Shown piece by piece: positions 1 to 10,475 of a stretch of DNA of 64,000 bases; positions within the stretch are counted from its first letter, which is position 1, and each line of letters opens with the position of its first letter. The DNA comes from Xanthobacter agilis (lineage in GTDB: Bacteria > Pseudomonadota > Alphaproteobacteria > Rhizobiales > Xanthobacteraceae), in NCBI RefSeq assembly GCF_021730435.1, contig NZ_JABWGX010000007.1, forward strand, positions 62,001-126,000, written 5' to 3'. The notes under the pieces are model-generated. The model was not told the origin of the DNA, ran no database searches, and saw nothing but the letters and a program-made list of their open reading frames with translations. The translations under genes and the position numbers were made by a program.

Positions 1-3000
1 TTGGAGCTGTATTTCTTGTATTGGCTGTAGGCTTCCGAAGCCCCGCCATTGCCGCCGCCGCCGCCCACGGACTGGGCGATGATCGCCGGCGACTGGTCGC
101 CATAGGTCACGATGCCGCCGCTCAACCTCCCCACGGTGAAGGACACCAGGACCGCGCCGCCATCGCCGCCCGCGCCGCCCGTGCCGCCGATGGCCAGGGA
201 CAGGGACACCTCGTTTGCGGTGGACATGGAATCGGCGGAGCCGCCATTGCCGCCCGATCCGCCGATGGACTGGGCAAGGATACCGGGCGCGAAGGATGTC
301 AGTGTGGTGGTGTCAGAGGTCAGTGCCGTGCCCGTCTGGATGTAGCCATTCCCGTTGTAGTCCGGGGCCACGGTGACGGTCACGTCGCCCGCATTTCCAC
401 CCGACGCTCCGTCGCCGCCCAGCGTGAGCGACATGGAGTAACCCGACGCGCTCGGGGTATAGGAGGTGCCCTCAACGCCCACGCTGGAGAGGCTTTCGGC
501 ACGGCTCTCGCCCCCGTTGCCACCCGCTCCGCCGATGGACTGGGCCACGATGCCGGCGGAGAGCAGCCCCTGCGTATAGATGTTGCTGTTGGTGGAGACG
601 CTGACATCCCCGGCATTTTGCCCGGAGCCGCCCGTGCCGCCGAAGGCAGAGGCATCGCCGATGCTCATCTCGCCGCCGTTGCCGACACCATAGGCACCAG
701 CGAGCGCATAACCGCCCGACCCGCCCGACCCGCCAATGGATTGAGCCAGGACGCCGATGGACTGATCCTGAGCGGTGGTGATCACGCCGCTGAGAGTAAC
801 GGTGACGTCATCGGAGGCTCCGCCGGTTCCACCGCCGGCGCCGATGGCAAAGCTGGCCGCCGACTGCATGGCCAGCGTCGCACCCGCGCTGAAGCCGCCA
901 TTGCCGCCATTGCCGCCAATGGACTGCGCGACCACACCGGGCGACAGCAGGCCATCGGTGGTGACCGCACCCGTGACGGTGACGGTGGTTGTCCCCGCGA
1001 CCTTGCCGCCCGCACCGCCCGTGCCACCGACACTGAGCGTGACCGCCGCGTCATCACCCACCTGTGCCGCCACGTCCCAGCCGCCATTGCCCCCCGCTCC
1101 ACCAATGGACTGGGCGAGCACGCCGGGGGATTGACTGCCGGCCGTGCTGATCGAGGCTGCGATGACCCCGACGCCGTAGGAGATGCCGCCGGCCCCGCCG
1201 CCGCCACCGATGCTGATCGAGGCCGCGGTCCCACCGGACAGGCCGCCGGCAACGGCAAGCCCGCCGTTTCCGCCCGCCCCGCCGATGCTCTGGTCGATCA
1301 CGCCGGCCGAGAGGGCGCCTGACGTGGTGACCGATCCGTACGTGTAAGCATAAGCGACCCCGCTGGTGCCGCCCGTGCCGCCGCTGCCGCCAAGAGCGAG
1401 CGAAAGGCTGCCGCTGGCCATGGAGCCGCTGACCGCGAAGCCGCCATTGCCCCCCGAGCCGCCCAGCGCCTGCACCACGACGCCCGGCGCATTCCCCGCC
1501 GTGCCCGCCTCCGAGATGATATTGCCGTAGCTGAGAACCCCGACCTCGTTGCCGAGCGAGCCGGCGCCGCCGCCGCCGCCAATGGCGAGGCTCGCGCCGT
1601 TGGAATCCGAGATGTTGCCGGCGATGGCGAAGCCGCCGGCGCCGCCGCCGCCGCCGATGGATTGGGCGAGCACCACCGGCGCCCCGCCGCCATAGGCCGC
1701 GAGCTGGCCGTAATTATAGACGTTGACGGTCCCCGCCGCGCCGCCGCTGCCGCCCGTGCCGCCGATGGACACGGCTGCGCCGGACGTGAGGGACACATCA
1801 GCGTCCACCGAAACCCCACCCACGCCGCCACCGCCGCCAATGGACTGGGCGATCAGGGCACTGGCGCCATAGCCATAAGTGGTGATATTCGCCGAGCCGT
1901 AGGCTGAATTGACCGAGCTGTCCTCGTTATAGACAAGGACGGTGCCGCCGGTGCCGCCCGACCCGCCCGAGCCGCCGATGGCAAGGCCCACCGAATAGTC
2001 TTCCCCGCCCGCCGTCACCGCGATCGCTTCGCCGCCCGCGCCGCCACCACCGCCGACGGATTGCGCGACGAGGCCGTGCGAGCGCTCACCATAGGTGGTG
2101 ATGACGCCGCCGGGATTGTCGGCGACCACGGATCCACCGTTCCCTCCGGTGCCGCCCGACCCGCCCAGGGCCAGCGCCACCGTGCCGCCGCTGGACAGGC
2201 TGCCGGTGATCGCGGCGCCCGCCGCGCCACCACCCCCGCCGATGGACTGGCCCATGATGCCGGCGGAATCATCGCCATAGGTGAGAATTTGCACGCCGTT
2301 CGTGGCGGCATAAATCGAGCCGGCCGACCCGCCGGTGCCGCCCGATCCGCCGTCGGAGCCGCCAAGCGACACGCTGAACTCACCGAAGGCCGAGGCGGAC
2401 AGGCTCACCGCGTAGCCGCCATTGCCGCCGCCCCCGCCAATGGATTGGGCGAGAATGCCCGGCGAGCTGGAGCCGAGGGTCGCGATCGTCGAGGATGGAA
2501 AGGGACCGCCAATGGTGGGGTCAGCAAAGGTCAGCGAGGCGCACGCATTGTTGGCGGAGGTGTGCCCGGTATAGGTGTCGCAGTTCGTCGCCACCGCACC
2601 GCCGGAGCCGCCCGAACCACCGGAACCACCATGGCTGATGGACGTCGCGGCGCCGGCCACCGTCATGCTGAAGGCCACCGCGCCGCCGGCATTGCCGCCG
2701 CCGCCGCCGATGGATTGGGCGAGGATGCCGGCCGAGTTGATTTCCGCCGTGGAGATGGACCCCACATTGTCCACCACGACCGCCTCGGCGCTGCCGCCGC
2801 CGCCGCCCGAGCCGCCCAGCGCCACCGAGGCCCCGGCCACCGCCGAGGCCGAACCGGAGAGGCCAAAGCCACCGTTGCCGCCGCCACCACCGAGCGACTG
2901 GGCGAGGATGCCGTAGGACCCGCCGGCCGTCGTGGACGATGCGACGATGCCGTTGCAGGTTCCCGTACAGATGTTACCTTCATTCACCACCAACACTTGG

Positions 3001-4244
3001 CCGCTGGTGCCGCCTCCTCCGCCCGAGCCGCCGATGGCCACGGCCAATCCAGGCGCGCCGCTGAAGGCCATGCCCCCGGCGCCGCCGGCGCCGCCCACGG
3101 ACTGGGCTACGATGGCGGCGGAGGAGGCCCCGGTGACCGTGATGTCATCATAATTGATGACCAACACCTGCCCGGCATTGCCCGCCGGCCCGCCCGAGCC
3201 GCCGAGCGCGACGAGCCCGGCGGCCACGCCCGCATCGCCGCCGCCGCCGCCCACGGACTGGGCGAAGATGCCATGGGAGCCGGCCGCCCATGTGGTGATC
3301 GTCGCCGTATGCGCCGTGCTGTTCGGACCCAGGGTGCTGACGCTGACGCCGGAGCTGTCTCCGCCATATCCGCCGCCGCCGCTCACCCCGCCGAACCAAC
3401 CCGACGCCGAGCCGCCATCGCCGCCAACGCCGCCGATACTTTGCACGAAGACGGCCGTGGCCGTCGCCGACGACACGGAGGCGTAATTCAGGAGCTGGAC
3501 GTTACCACCCGTTCCGCCGGCGCCCGCCTCGCCGCCATCGCCGGAACTCAGCGAGCTGTCCTCATCGCCGCCATCGCCGCCCTGGCCGCCAATGCTTTGC
3601 AGCCAGATGCCATAGGCGCTGGAGCCGGTGGTCGCGATCGGCAGGGCATTCTGGAGAAGGACGTCGCCGCCGTCCCCCCCCTTTCCGCCACCGCCGCCAC
3701 TATAACTGGTGGAACCGGTGTCGCCGCCATTCCCGCCCTTCCCCCCCTGGGAATAGGCGACGATGCCGGAATAGGTGAAATAATAAGTCCCTGAGGGGAC
3801 CGCACTGAAAGACACGCCATAAAGCTGCGTGATTAGGTTGACATCTCCGCCGGTGCCTCCTGAGCCGCCGGGGTAGCCACCATAGCCGCAGTCGGCTCCC
3901 GAGCCGCCATTGCCGCCCTTTCCGCCGACAGAGCTGGCAGAAACGAAGGTTCCGTCATAGGTCGAGCCAGCAGCCCCAGTGTATCCTATACTGGCATTTA
4001 CGACGTCCCCTGTTCCTCCGGTGTCTCCGCCCCCCGGCTTATCCAAGCAAGCATCGCTCATGCTCGCGTCTTTGCCATCTTTGCCGTTCGATCCGATTAA
4101 GGCAATGCTAGCGTAAGGCGTTGCGACGGAAGGCGTCTGCGCGGAAGCATGGACACTCAAGGCACCCACAGCCACCGAGGCCAAGAGTGTTGCTCGGGCG
4201 GACGCCAGAATGGCCCGCCCCTGACGCAGGTTGTCATAAATCAT
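1..4244 (-). CDS. Giant SIGGGGG-repeat autotransporter/adhesin, N-terminal part (runs off left edge)
   Basis: An open minus-strand frame of 1,414 codons starts at ATG 4244 and has no stop before the window edge. The codon phase checked at 4244, 1664 and 74 is the same. The first ~37 residues are a signal peptide (MIYDNLRQGR, then a hydrophobic run ending ASA-Q). The rest is Gly-rich, built on about 19 copies of a motif of the type GI(I/L/V)AQSIGGGGG(N/D)GG, spaced about 150-270 bp (mostly 180-200), near positions 74, 270, 540, 740, 925, 1111, 1291, 1471, 1664, 1843, 2062, 2248, 2443, 2713, 2900, 3103, 3260, 3442 and 3600. Such repeats are known from very large rhizobial autotransporters that end in an outer-membrane beta-barrel, which here would lie left of the window. 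Likely a surface-exposed passenger domain. Function (adhesion, biofilm) is inference. Long plus-strand frames here are antisense shadows. Confidence 0.85.
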   Translation of the reverse strand, partial: MIYDNLRQGRAILASARATLLASVAVGALSVHASAQTPSVATPYASIALIGSNGKDGKDASMSDACLDKPGGGDTGGTGDVVNASIGYTGAAGSTYDGTFVSASSVGGKGGNGGSGADCGYGGYPGGSGGTGGDVNLITQLYGVSFSAVPSGTYYFTYSGIVAYSQGGKGGNGGDTGSTSYSGGGGGKGGDGGDVLLQNALPIATTGSSAYGIWLQSIGGQGGDGGDEDSSLSSGDGGEAGAGGTGGNVQLLNYASVSSATATAVFVQSIGGVGGDGGSASGWFGGVSGGGGYGGDSSGVSVSTLGPNSTAHTATITTWAAGSHGIFAQSVGGGGGDAGVAAGLVALGGSGGPAGNAGQVLVINYDDITVTGASSAAIVAQSVGGAGGAGGMAFSGAPGLAVAIGGSGGGGGTSGQVLVVNEGNICTGTCNGIVASSTTAGGSYGILAQSLGGGGGNGGFGLSGSASAVAGASVALGGSGGGGGSAEAVVVDNVGSISTAEINSAGILAQSIGGGGGNAGGAVAFSMTVAGAATSISHGGSGGSGGSGGAVATNCDTYTGHTSANNACASLTFADPTIGGPFPSSTIATLGSSSPGILAQSIGGGGGNGGYAVSLSASAFGEFSVSLGGSDGGSGGTGGSAGSIYAATNGVQILTYGDDSAGIMGQSIGGGGGAAGAAITGSLSSGGTVALALGGSGGTGGNGGSVVADNPGGVITTYGERSHGLVAQSVGGGGGAGGEAIAVTAGGEDYSVGLAIGGSGGSGGTGGTVLVYNEDSSVNSAYGSANITTYGYGASALIAQSIGGGGGVGGVSVDADVSLTSGAAVSIGGTGGSGGAAGTVNVYNYGQLAAYGGGAPVVLAQSIGGGGGAGGFAIAGNISDSNGASLAIGGGGGAGSLGNEVGVLSYGNIISEAGTAGNAPGVVVQALGGSGGNGGFAVSGSMASGSLSLALGGSGGTGGTSGVAYAYTYGSVTTSGALSAGVIDQSIGGAGGNGGLAVAGGLSGGTAASISIGGGGGAGGISYGVGVIAASISTAGSQSPGVLAQSIGGAGGNGGWDVAAQVGDDAAVTLSVGGTGGAGGKVAGTTTVTVTGAVTTDGLLSPGVVAQSIGGNGGNGGFSAGATLAMQSAASFAIGAGGGTGGASDDVTVTLSGVITTAQDQSIGVLAQSIGGSGGSGGYALAGAYGVGNGGEMSIGDASAFGGTGGSGQNAGDVSVSTNSNIYTQGLLSAGIVAQSIGGAGGNGGESRAESLSSVGVEGTSYTPSASGYSMSLTLGGDGASGGNAGDVTVTVAPDYNGNGYIQTGTALTSDTTTLTSFAPGILAQSIGGSGGNGGSADSMSTANEVSLSLAIGGTGGAGGDGGAVLVSFTVGRLSGGIVTYGDQSPAIIAQSVGGGGGNGGASEAYSQYKKYSS

Positions 4245-5187
4245 CGCAATAGCCGCCCTTGCCCGGAGTTGCTGACTTGGCGCTAGCCAGATCGACGCTG
4301 TCCGCTCAAGTGAGTTTTAAAGCGGGAAGCCAATTCTCGGGACAATGTATATTTTTGACCGCAGTGCACACATCAATATAATAAGTTGACTAAATATATT
4401 TTGCATTCAAATTTCTTCTCAAAAAGATTTAAGTTTGTCGGCTTATGAAATTGTGATTATTCGTGCGCAATGTGTCGCACTGTAAGCGGCTGGTTGGGTT
4501 GCGGCCCTCCCATGTTCCGCCCTTCATTCCGATGCCGTCGGAGACTTCGGATGATATCGGCGCTGTGGTGGTGGGGCGCAATAAGCGGCCGGCGAACCGG
4601 TCGGCGGACGCCGCCGGTTGTCTGGGGCCATCGGGGCCTGTGGCCAGCCCTACCATCCGGCTGCGATCAGCCGTGTCCGCGCGCCGAACGGAGCATCCGA
4701 GCGTTCGTTGCGGGGACACCGGCGGAACACACAAGGTGGAGTGTCGAACTGTCGGCCTGAAGGAGCCCTTGTGCCGCCGCCAAACATGCGCAGATCCGGT
4801 TCAACGTCGGTGATCGCCGATGGCGAGGATTCTCTCTGCGTTTCGCTGTGTTCCGTCACGGACGATGCCGCTGTGTTCCGTCACGGGCGATGCCGCTGGG
4901 TTGACGCGCGTGGCGGGCGGAGCGGGGGGGATATGCCGGCGATATCTGCCCTTAACCGAAACGAAGCTCCGCGATGGCGGTGGGAGGTCTCGGCTTAGAG
5001 TCTTTTCAAGAGAGATAGATTCTGGTTCGCATAAAAATGCGAGATGCAAATATTTAGAGCGGTCGCGGCCAGCCAGTGCGAGCGGAAAACGCTTTAGCGT
5101 GCGGCCGATATCCTTCAGCGTCTGCCAGGGCCGGGCCTTCGCGAACGGATATCCTTAATTCTTCAATCGTTAGATAATCGATTCATG
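4245..5187. other. Gene-poor stretch between autotransporter start and tRNA-Lys
   Basis: No coding region can be supported. The first part (about 4310-4460) is strikingly AT-rich against a GC-rich background and probably holds the promoter of the autotransporter, which is read leftward. The remainder carries only short, unrelated overlapping frames in several phases without a convincing ribosome site or recognisable product. A perfect-but-one 25-bp direct duplication lies at 4844-4893. It may be a degraded gene or simply spacer. Confidence 0.5.
4844..4893. repeat. 25-bp tandem duplication
   Basis: Two adjacent copies of a 25-bp unit beginning CGCTGTGTTCCGTCACGG occupy 4844-4868 and 4869-4893 and differ at a single base (A/G in the ACGATGC part). 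A third copy starts but diverges after six bases. It lies in non-coding sequence. No function is apparent. Confidence 0.6.
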
Positions 5188-5263
5188 TGGTGAGCCCGTC
5201 GGGATTCGAACCCGAGACCCCATGATTAAAAGTCACGTGCTCTACCGGCTGAGCTACGGGCTC
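5188..5263 (-). tRNA. tRNA-Lys (anticodon UUU)
   Basis: Read on the minus strand, the sequence folds as a standard cloverleaf: acceptor GAGCCCG pairing with CGGGCTC, D-stem GCTC/GAGC, anticodon stem CGTGA/TCATG around the loop CTTTTAA (anticodon TTT), T-arm TCGGG-TTCGAAT-CCCGA, discriminator A, and an encoded CCA at 5188-5190. It reads AAA/AAG lysine codons. The gene stands alone, its 5' end about 160 bp from the start of the divergent M20 peptidase gene. Confidence 0.95.
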
Positions 5264-5421
5264 ACTGTTGGCAGTGGTTAGGCCGGCAGCGGCTCGGGGT
5301 CAAGGCCGCCGCGCCGGGGTTGGCTGATCCGGCGAAAGGCCCTGTGAACATCCTCAGGTCCGTTGACCCCGCGCGCCATGGTGCGCACCATGGCCAAACA
5401 CCCCTCGGGCCTGGGATCGGT

Positions 5422-6600
5422 ATGCCGCTCAACAACCGCATCGCCGCACGCGTGGAAGACATCGTCCAATGGCGTCGGCACCTGCATCGCCATCCGGAGC
5501 TCGAATACGACCTGCCGGAAACCAGCCGTTTCGTGGCCGAGCAATTGCGCGCCTTCGGGTGCGACGAGGTCGTGACCGGCATCGGCGGCACCGGCGTGGT
5601 GGCGGTGATCCGCGGCCAGGGCGAGGGGGCGCGCATGATCGGCCTCAGGGCCGACATGGATGCCTTGCCGGTCACGGAGGAGACCGGGGCGGAGCACGCC
5701 TCGCTGACCCCCGGCCGCATGCACGCCTGCGGACACGACGGTCACACCGCCATGCTGCTGGGCGCCGCACGCCATCTTGCGGAGACGCGCGGCTTCACCG
5801 GGACCGCAGTGCTGATCTTCCAGCCCGCCGAGGAGGCCGGTGCCGGCGCCAAGGCCATGATCGACGATGGCCTGTTCCAGCGCTTTCCGGTGGACGAGGT
5901 TTACAGCCTGCACAATCTGCCCGGCCTGCCGGTGGGCCATGTGGGCGTGCGGGACGGCGGGATCATGGCCTCGGCCGATCGGATCGAGATCGATATCCTG
6001 GGCTGCGGTGCGCACGCCGCGCGCCCCAATGAGGGGGTCGATGTGGTGCTGACCGGCGCCGCCATCGTCACCGCCCTGCAGCAGGTGGCCGCGCGCAATG
6101 TGGACCCCCAGAAGTCCGCCGTGGTGTCCATCAGCGTGTTCCAGGCCGGCGAGGTGGACAATGTGCTGCCGCCCATCGCGCGCCTGATCGGCACCGCGCG
6201 CACCCTCGACGGGGATGTGCGCGTTCAGGTGAAGGCGCGGGTCCGCGCCATTGCCGAGGGGATCGCGGCGGCCTATGGCGCGCAGGCGCAGGTGCGCTTC
6301 ATGGAGGGATATCCGGTGACGCGGAATCATCCCGCCCAGGCGGCATTCGCGGCCGAGGTGGCGCGCGAGGTCTGCGGCGACCATGCGGTCGATGCGAACG
6401 CCGAGCCCATGCTCGCGGCGGAGGATTTCGCGTTCATGCTGGAGCGGAAGCCGGGCGCCTATCTCTTCCTCGGCAACGGGCCCTCCGCCGGCCTGCATCA
6501 CCCGGCCTATGACTTTGCCGATGCGGCCATCGCTTATGGCGCTTCGTTTTGGGTGCGGCTGGTGGAACGGGCCTTGCCCTGTACCGCGCAAGATCGCTGA
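5422..6600 (+). CDS. M20 family amidohydrolase (hippurate hydrolase / N-acyl-amino-acid hydrolase type)
   Basis: A 392-residue cytoplasmic metallohydrolase of the HipO-like M20 family, which cleaves amide bonds of N-acyl or N-benzoyl amino acids. The metal-binding signature MHACGHDGH and the catalytic-glutamate motif QPAEE are present, followed by the dimerisation domain and a C-terminal AAEDFAF motif. The start at 5422 (MPLNNRIAARV) fits the family N-terminus; the frame is open another 34 codons upstream, but those residues (MADPAKGPVN...) look unlike a protein start. It stands alone, transcribed away from tRNA-Lys and convergent with the chemoreceptor. The substrate cannot be told from sequence. 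Confidence 0.88.
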   Translation: MPLNNRIAARVEDIVQWRRHLHRHPELEYDLPETSRFVAEQLRAFGCDEVVTGIGGTGVVAVIRGQGEGARMIGLRADMDALPVTEETGAEHASLTPGRMHACGHDGHTAMLLGAARHLAETRGFTGTAVLIFQPAEEAGAGAKAMIDDGLFQRFPVDEVYSLHNLPGLPVGHVGVRDGGIMASADRIEIDILGCGAHAARPNEGVDVVLTGAAIVTALQQVAARNVDPQKSAVVSISVFQAGEVDNVLPPIARLIGTARTLDGDVRVQVKARVRAIAEGIAAAYGAQAQVRFMEGYPVTRNHPAQAAFAAEVAREVCGDHAVDANAEPMLAAEDFAFMLERKPGAYLFLGNGPSAGLHHPAYDFADAAIAYGASFWVRLVERALPCTAQDR

Positions 6601-6719
6601 GGGGGCAGCCCCGCACCGGGGGACCCCATGTCGCCGAGACCGGGTCGCGGTTCCCGCTCTCGGCGTCTGAAGGGGCCAGCCCTTGGGCGTCGGCGCGCGT
6701 GGCGTGCCGCCGCCGCTCC

Positions 6720-8396
6720 TCAGGCTGCGGCAAAGCTGGTGACGAAGCTGTCCACCGCCGCGCGCAGTTCGTGCGCCTGCTCGGAAAGGCCGCTGGAGAG
6801 CGTCATCAATTGCGTGGATGCGGCGCCTGTCATGCTCGCCGCCTGGCCGACGCCGCCGATATTGTGCATCACCTGGTGGGTGCCGGTGGCCGCGCGCTGG
6901 CAATTGTGCGCGATCTCGCCGGTTGCCGCGCTTTGCTGTTCCACGGAGCCCGAGATCGCCTCGGCGATCTGCTTGACCGTGGCGATGGTGCGGGCGATGC
7001 CCCCCATGGATTCGACCGAGCTCTGCGTGGCTTGCTGAATCTCCTCCACTTTGGAACGAATATCCTCGGTGGCCTTGGCGGTCTGGTGGGCGAGCTGCTT
7101 CACTTCCGCGGCGACGACTGCGAAGCCCTTTCCGGCCTCGCCGGCGCGCGCGGCTTCGATGGTGGCGTTGAGGGCCAGAAGGTTCGTCTGCTCGGCGATG
7201 CTCTTGATGAGATCGATCACGTCCCCGATGTCGGAGGCGGCCTTCGCGAGTTCGGAGATGCGGACGTTGGAGCTTTCCGCCTCGGTGTAGGCGGTCTCCG
7301 TGATCTGCACGGAGCTTGCCACCTGTCCGTTGATCTCGCGGATGGAGGCCGCCATTTCTTCCGAGGATGCCGCCACCGTCTCGACGTTCGAAGAGGCTTC
7401 CTCGGCGGCGCCGGACACCGCCTGGGCCTGGCGCGTGGTTTCCTCAGCGGTGGCCGAGAGGCTCTTGGCGGCGTCAGCCACCTCGCGGGAGGAACCGGCG
7501 AATCCGGTGGCGAGGCGCTGCATGTGTTCCACAAATTCCTTTGCGAGGGCCTCGCGGCGGGCCAATGCCTCATGCTCGGCCCGCTCGCGGGCGCTTTGGG
7601 AGGCCTTCAGCTGTTCGCCCTCGCGCATCCGGTCGCGCATGTAGACCACGCTCTTGCCGATGGCGCCGATCTCGTCGCGGCGTCTCGCGGTGGCGATCTC
7701 GATGTCGAGATTGCCGTCGCCGATGGTCCGAAGCTCGGTGGACAAGGCGTCCAAAGGGCGGAACATGGAGCGCGCGAACAGATAGGACGCGACACCGAGG
7801 ATCAGAAGAATGACGACGATGACCCCGGCCAACACGCGCAATTGCGCGTAAAAGGTTGCGTCGATGTCATCCACGTAAACGCCGGCGGATACGACCCAGT
7901 CCCAGGGTGAGAAGGCCATGGCATAAGCGATTTTCTGGCGCGGTGTGGGGTCCGTGCCCGCCTTGGGGAAATAATATGTCGTATAGCCGCCGCCGGAATT
8001 GCCGTTCTCGATCATCTGGCGGGCGTAGAAGGTGCCATAGGCATCTTTCCGCTCCAGGGCATCGCTGCCCTCGAGGTCCCGACGGGTGCCATGAAGCGCG
8101 ATGACGCCTTCGGCATAGACGAAGAGGTAGTTGGTGCCGTCAAAACGGGTCGCGTGGATCAGGTCCGCCGCGCGCTTGCGCGCGTCCGCCGCCGTGATGG
8201 TGCCGTCGCGGACCGCTTGCTCGAGGCCCTTGAGCTGTGACACCGCCGCTTCGACGATGTGATACACCTCACTCTTGCGTTCGTTGACCATGCTGGCGCG
8301 CAAATCAGCAAGAAATATACCAGTGATTGCGATAAGCCCCGCCATGAAGGTTCCGACCAGCAAGAACAGCCGAATTTTCAATGAAATTGATCCCAC
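6720..8396 (-). CDS. Methyl-accepting chemotaxis protein with single Cache domain
   Basis: A 558-residue chemoreceptor. TM1 is at about residues 8-28, followed by a periplasmic single-Cache (sCache_2-type) sensor with the typical NYLFVYAEG and [13 protein letters not shown] segments. TM2 (about 190-212), a HAMP domain (about 213-266) and a cytoplasmic signalling domain follow, with the conserved hairpin tip ([20 protein letters not shown]). It should signal to CheA/CheW; neither they nor flagellar genes are in the window, so it is an orphan receptor here. sCache_2 receptors often sense small carboxylates, but no ligand can be assigned. A perfect 12-bp palindrome GCCGATATCGGC lies about 80 bp upstream (8475-8486). 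Confidence 0.95.
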   Translation of the reverse strand: MGSISLKIRLFLLVGTFMAGLIAITGIFLADLRASMVNERKSEVYHIVEAAVSQLKGLEQAVRDGTITAADARKRAADLIHATRFDGTNYLFVYAEGVIALHGTRRDLEGSDALERKDAYGTFYARQMIENGNSGGGYTTYYFPKAGTDPTPRQKIAYAMAFSPWDWVVSAGVYVDDIDATFYAQLRVLAGVIVVILLILGVASYLFARSMFRPLDALSTELRTIGDGNLDIEIATARRRDEIGAIGKSVVYMRDRMREGEQLKASQSARERAEHEALARREALAKEFVEHMQRLATGFAGSSREVADAAKSLSATAEETTRQAQAVSGAAEEASSNVETVAASSEEMAASIREINGQVASSVQITETAYTEAESSNVRISELAKAASDIGDVIDLIKSIAEQTNLLALNATIEAARAGEAGKGFAVVAAEVKQLAHQTAKATEDIRSKVEEIQQATQSSVESMGGIARTIATVKQIAEAISGSVEQQSAATGEIAHNCQRAATGTHQVMHNIGGVGQAASMTGAASTQLMTLSSGLSEQAHELRAAVDSFVTSFAAA

Positions 8397-8834
8397 CGCA
8401 GACCATCCCGATCTTAATCGCCTGATAGGTCTTATCTATGATGAGGGTGCGCCAAAATGTATAGATGGAAAAACGCCGATATCGGCAATTTCAAAAATAT
8501 AGATGTCAATCCGACACAGAGAAAAAATAGGTTCAGGTCAATATGGAATTGAGGATATATTGACAAACTGTGGGGATGAGTGCAGCCGCGGCGTGGCAGG
8601 TCGTCTGCTATATTGCGGATGGCCGGGTCAAGGTCCTACTTATGGTATAATTACAAAATTGCCCCTGGTGGGGGAGTTGCGGCAGCAGCGCGGGCGGGTT
8701 GGGGGAGCGGTTGTGCCCGTGGAGAGCGGGGCCTTGCCTGTATTGCGGAGGGTGTGCTTTTCGGCGCGGGGACATGCGGGCTGTCTGAGCCGCCGACGCC
8801 GCGCGGTCCCGATGCTTGCCGACAGGAGAGAAAT
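8397..8834. other. Divergent intergenic region (chemoreceptor / MFS exporter)
   Basis: A 438-bp region between two divergently read genes. The half nearest the chemoreceptor (8400-8570) is AT-rich and contains the 12-bp palindrome GCCGATATCGGC at 8475-8486. The half nearest the MFS gene is GC-rich and continues the MFS frame upstream of its ribosome site without recognisable coding character. No RNA gene is evident. Confidence 0.5.
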
Positions 8835-10016
8835 ATGACCGCGCGTGAGACGCAGGCGGCCGGTGCGGGACCCGGCGCGACCCTGGCCATGGCTGCCGCT
8901 GCGGGCGTGGCTGTCGCGAACATCTACTACAATCAGCCGATGCTGGCGGTGATCGGGCAGGACCTGCCCGGCCGCCTCATCGGCACGATTCCGACCGCGA
9001 CGCAGCTTGGCTATGCGGTGGGCCTGTTCATGCTGGTGCCGCTCGGGGATCTGGTGGAACGGCGCCGCCTGATCGTGCTGCAATTTGTCGTGCTGGCGGC
9101 GGCGCTGGTGGTCGCGGCGGTGGCGCCCAATGCGCTGGTGCTCGCGCTGGCGTCGTTTGCGGTCGGGCTCGCCGCCACCGTTGCCCAACAGGTCGTGCCG
9201 CTGGCGGCGCATCTGGCGGCGCCCGAGCGGCGCGGCGCCACCGTTGGCATGGTGATGGCCGGGCTGTTGAGCGGCATCCTGCTCAGTCGGACGCTGGCGG
9301 GCTTCGTGGCCACCCATGGGGGGTGGCGCGAGATGTTCTGGCTTGCGGTGCCCCTGTCCTTGGGCGCGGCGGTGCTCATGGCGATGATGCTGCCCCGGAG
9401 CCGGCCCGACGCCACGCTCGGCTATGGCGGGCTGCTGCGCTCTGTTTTCGAGCTCTGGCGCGAGTTTCCGGCCCTGCGGCTGGCCGCGGTTACCCAGGCT
9501 GCCTTGTTCGGAGCCTTCACCGTGTTCTGGACCATCCTTCCGTTCCGGCTGGCTTCGCCCGGATTTGATCTTGGAGCCGACATCGCGGGCCTGTTCGGCC
9601 TCGTCGGTGCCGTCGGCATCCTCGCGGCACCATTGGCGGGCCATTTCGCGGATCGCCATGGACCGGCACGCGCGGTGATGCTGGGGGTCACGGTGACGCT
9701 GGCGTCCTGGCTGCTGTTCGGGATCTGGGGGGCGATCGGCGGCCTCGTGGTTGGCTGCGTCCTGCTTGATTTCGGGATTCAGAGCGCGCTCGTGTCCCAG
9801 CAGCACATCATCTACGCGCTGCGCCCGCAGGCGCGTGCGCGAATCAACACCGTATTCATGGGCATCATGTTCACCGGCGGTGCCTTGGGGTCGGCGCTCG
9901 CTCTGCTGGCGTGGGCGAGCGCGGGGTGGACGGCTGTCTGTGCGCTGGGCATCGGCTTCGGCGCCATCGCCACGGTCCTGCAACTGAAGGCGCAACTTGC
10001 CCGACGCAGGACCTGA
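8835..10016 (+). CDS. MFS transporter (sugar/drug efflux type)
   Basis: A 393-residue integral membrane protein with about 12 predicted transmembrane segments. The N-terminal segment [11 protein letters not shown] is characteristic of an MFS efflux subgroup related to E. coli YgaY/AraJ-like exporters, and the loop 2-3 motif [10 protein letters not shown] matches the MFS motif A region. ATG 8835 is preceded by AGGAGAG at ideal spacing; an upstream in-frame ATG at 8580 has no such site and would add low-quality sequence. It is monocistronic, with a hairpin about 400 bp downstream shared with the convergent cytochrome gene. Substrate unknown. Confidence 0.88.
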   Translation: MTARETQAAGAGPGATLAMAAAAGVAVANIYYNQPMLAVIGQDLPGRLIGTIPTATQLGYAVGLFMLVPLGDLVERRRLIVLQFVVLAAALVVAAVAPNALVLALASFAVGLAATVAQQVVPLAAHLAAPERRGATVGMVMAGLLSGILLSRTLAGFVATHGGWREMFWLAVPLSLGAAVLMAMMLPRSRPDATLGYGGLLRSVFELWREFPALRLAAVTQAALFGAFTVFWTILPFRLASPGFDLGADIAGLFGLVGAVGILAAPLAGHFADRHGPARAVMLGVTVTLASWLLFGIWGAIGGLVVGCVLLDFGIQSALVSQQHIIYALRPQARARINTVFMGIMFTGGALGSALALLAWASAGWTAVCALGIGFGAIATVLQLKAQLARRRT

Positions 10017-10422
10017 ACCGCGACCAAGCCACGTCCAGCCCGGCGACGGCCGAGGGTGCCGAGCTATCGGTGTGTTGTTCCGCCCCGCGCGCCAGGGGGA
10101 GGCGGGGGCATCGGGGAGGCCGGGGGTGCATCGCTGGCGGATGTCCGCCGGCTGGTCACGCTCTCATGTCGTGGCGGCCCATGCCACACGCATCGCCGAC
10201 AAACCGGTCCCGGACTCTCCCTTCACGGGCGCACCCATCCCAAAGGCCCGCGCGCGTTGCGGTCGGGCCCGATGGGCGGGTTGGGGGAGTGTTGCCGTAA
10301 CGTGATGTCCAGTGGTTGCCCTCAAGAGGGCGTTCGTTCCGCCCACGGCCACCATCGGGCGGGGGATCCTCCCGCTTTGGGGTGGGAAGCGACGCTGCGG
10401 GGGCGCGTTGGCCTCGACATGA

Positions 10423-10452
10423 AATCGCCCGGGCCGTGGGACCCGGGCGATT
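10423..10452. terminator. 11-bp GC-rich hairpin between convergent genes
   Basis: Perfect inverted repeat AATCGCCCGGG / CCCGGGCGATT with an 8-base loop. It lies between the MFS gene (plus) and the pentaheme cytochrome gene (minus). There is no strong T-tract; on the plus strand it is followed by GGTTTG. Probably a bidirectional terminator or mRNA-stabilising structure. The preceding sequence 10017-10422 shows nothing recognisable. Confidence 0.5.
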
Positions 10453-10475
10453 GGTTTGCAAGCTGCGTCACTGGC

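Noticed and set aside
21-3794. Long plus-strand open frames opposite the autotransporter (21-1322, 2061-3794)
   Set aside because: They are antisense to the Gly-rich repeats. Their Ala/Arg/Gly composition follows from the complement of the repeat codons, and no ribosome site or family is seen.
4463-5158. Small plus- and minus-strand frames in the gap before tRNA-Lys
   Set aside because: Overlapping in several phases, with no ribosome sites, no recognisable motifs and Arg/Pro-rich noise-like composition.
5188-5263. Integrated element at tRNA-Lys
   Set aside because: No integrase gene and no duplicated tRNA 3' end was seen in the flanks.
5278-6903. 541-codon minus-strand frame over the M20 gene
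   Set aside because: It is antisense to a gene with intact catalytic motifs. The product is His/Arg-rich and unlike any family.
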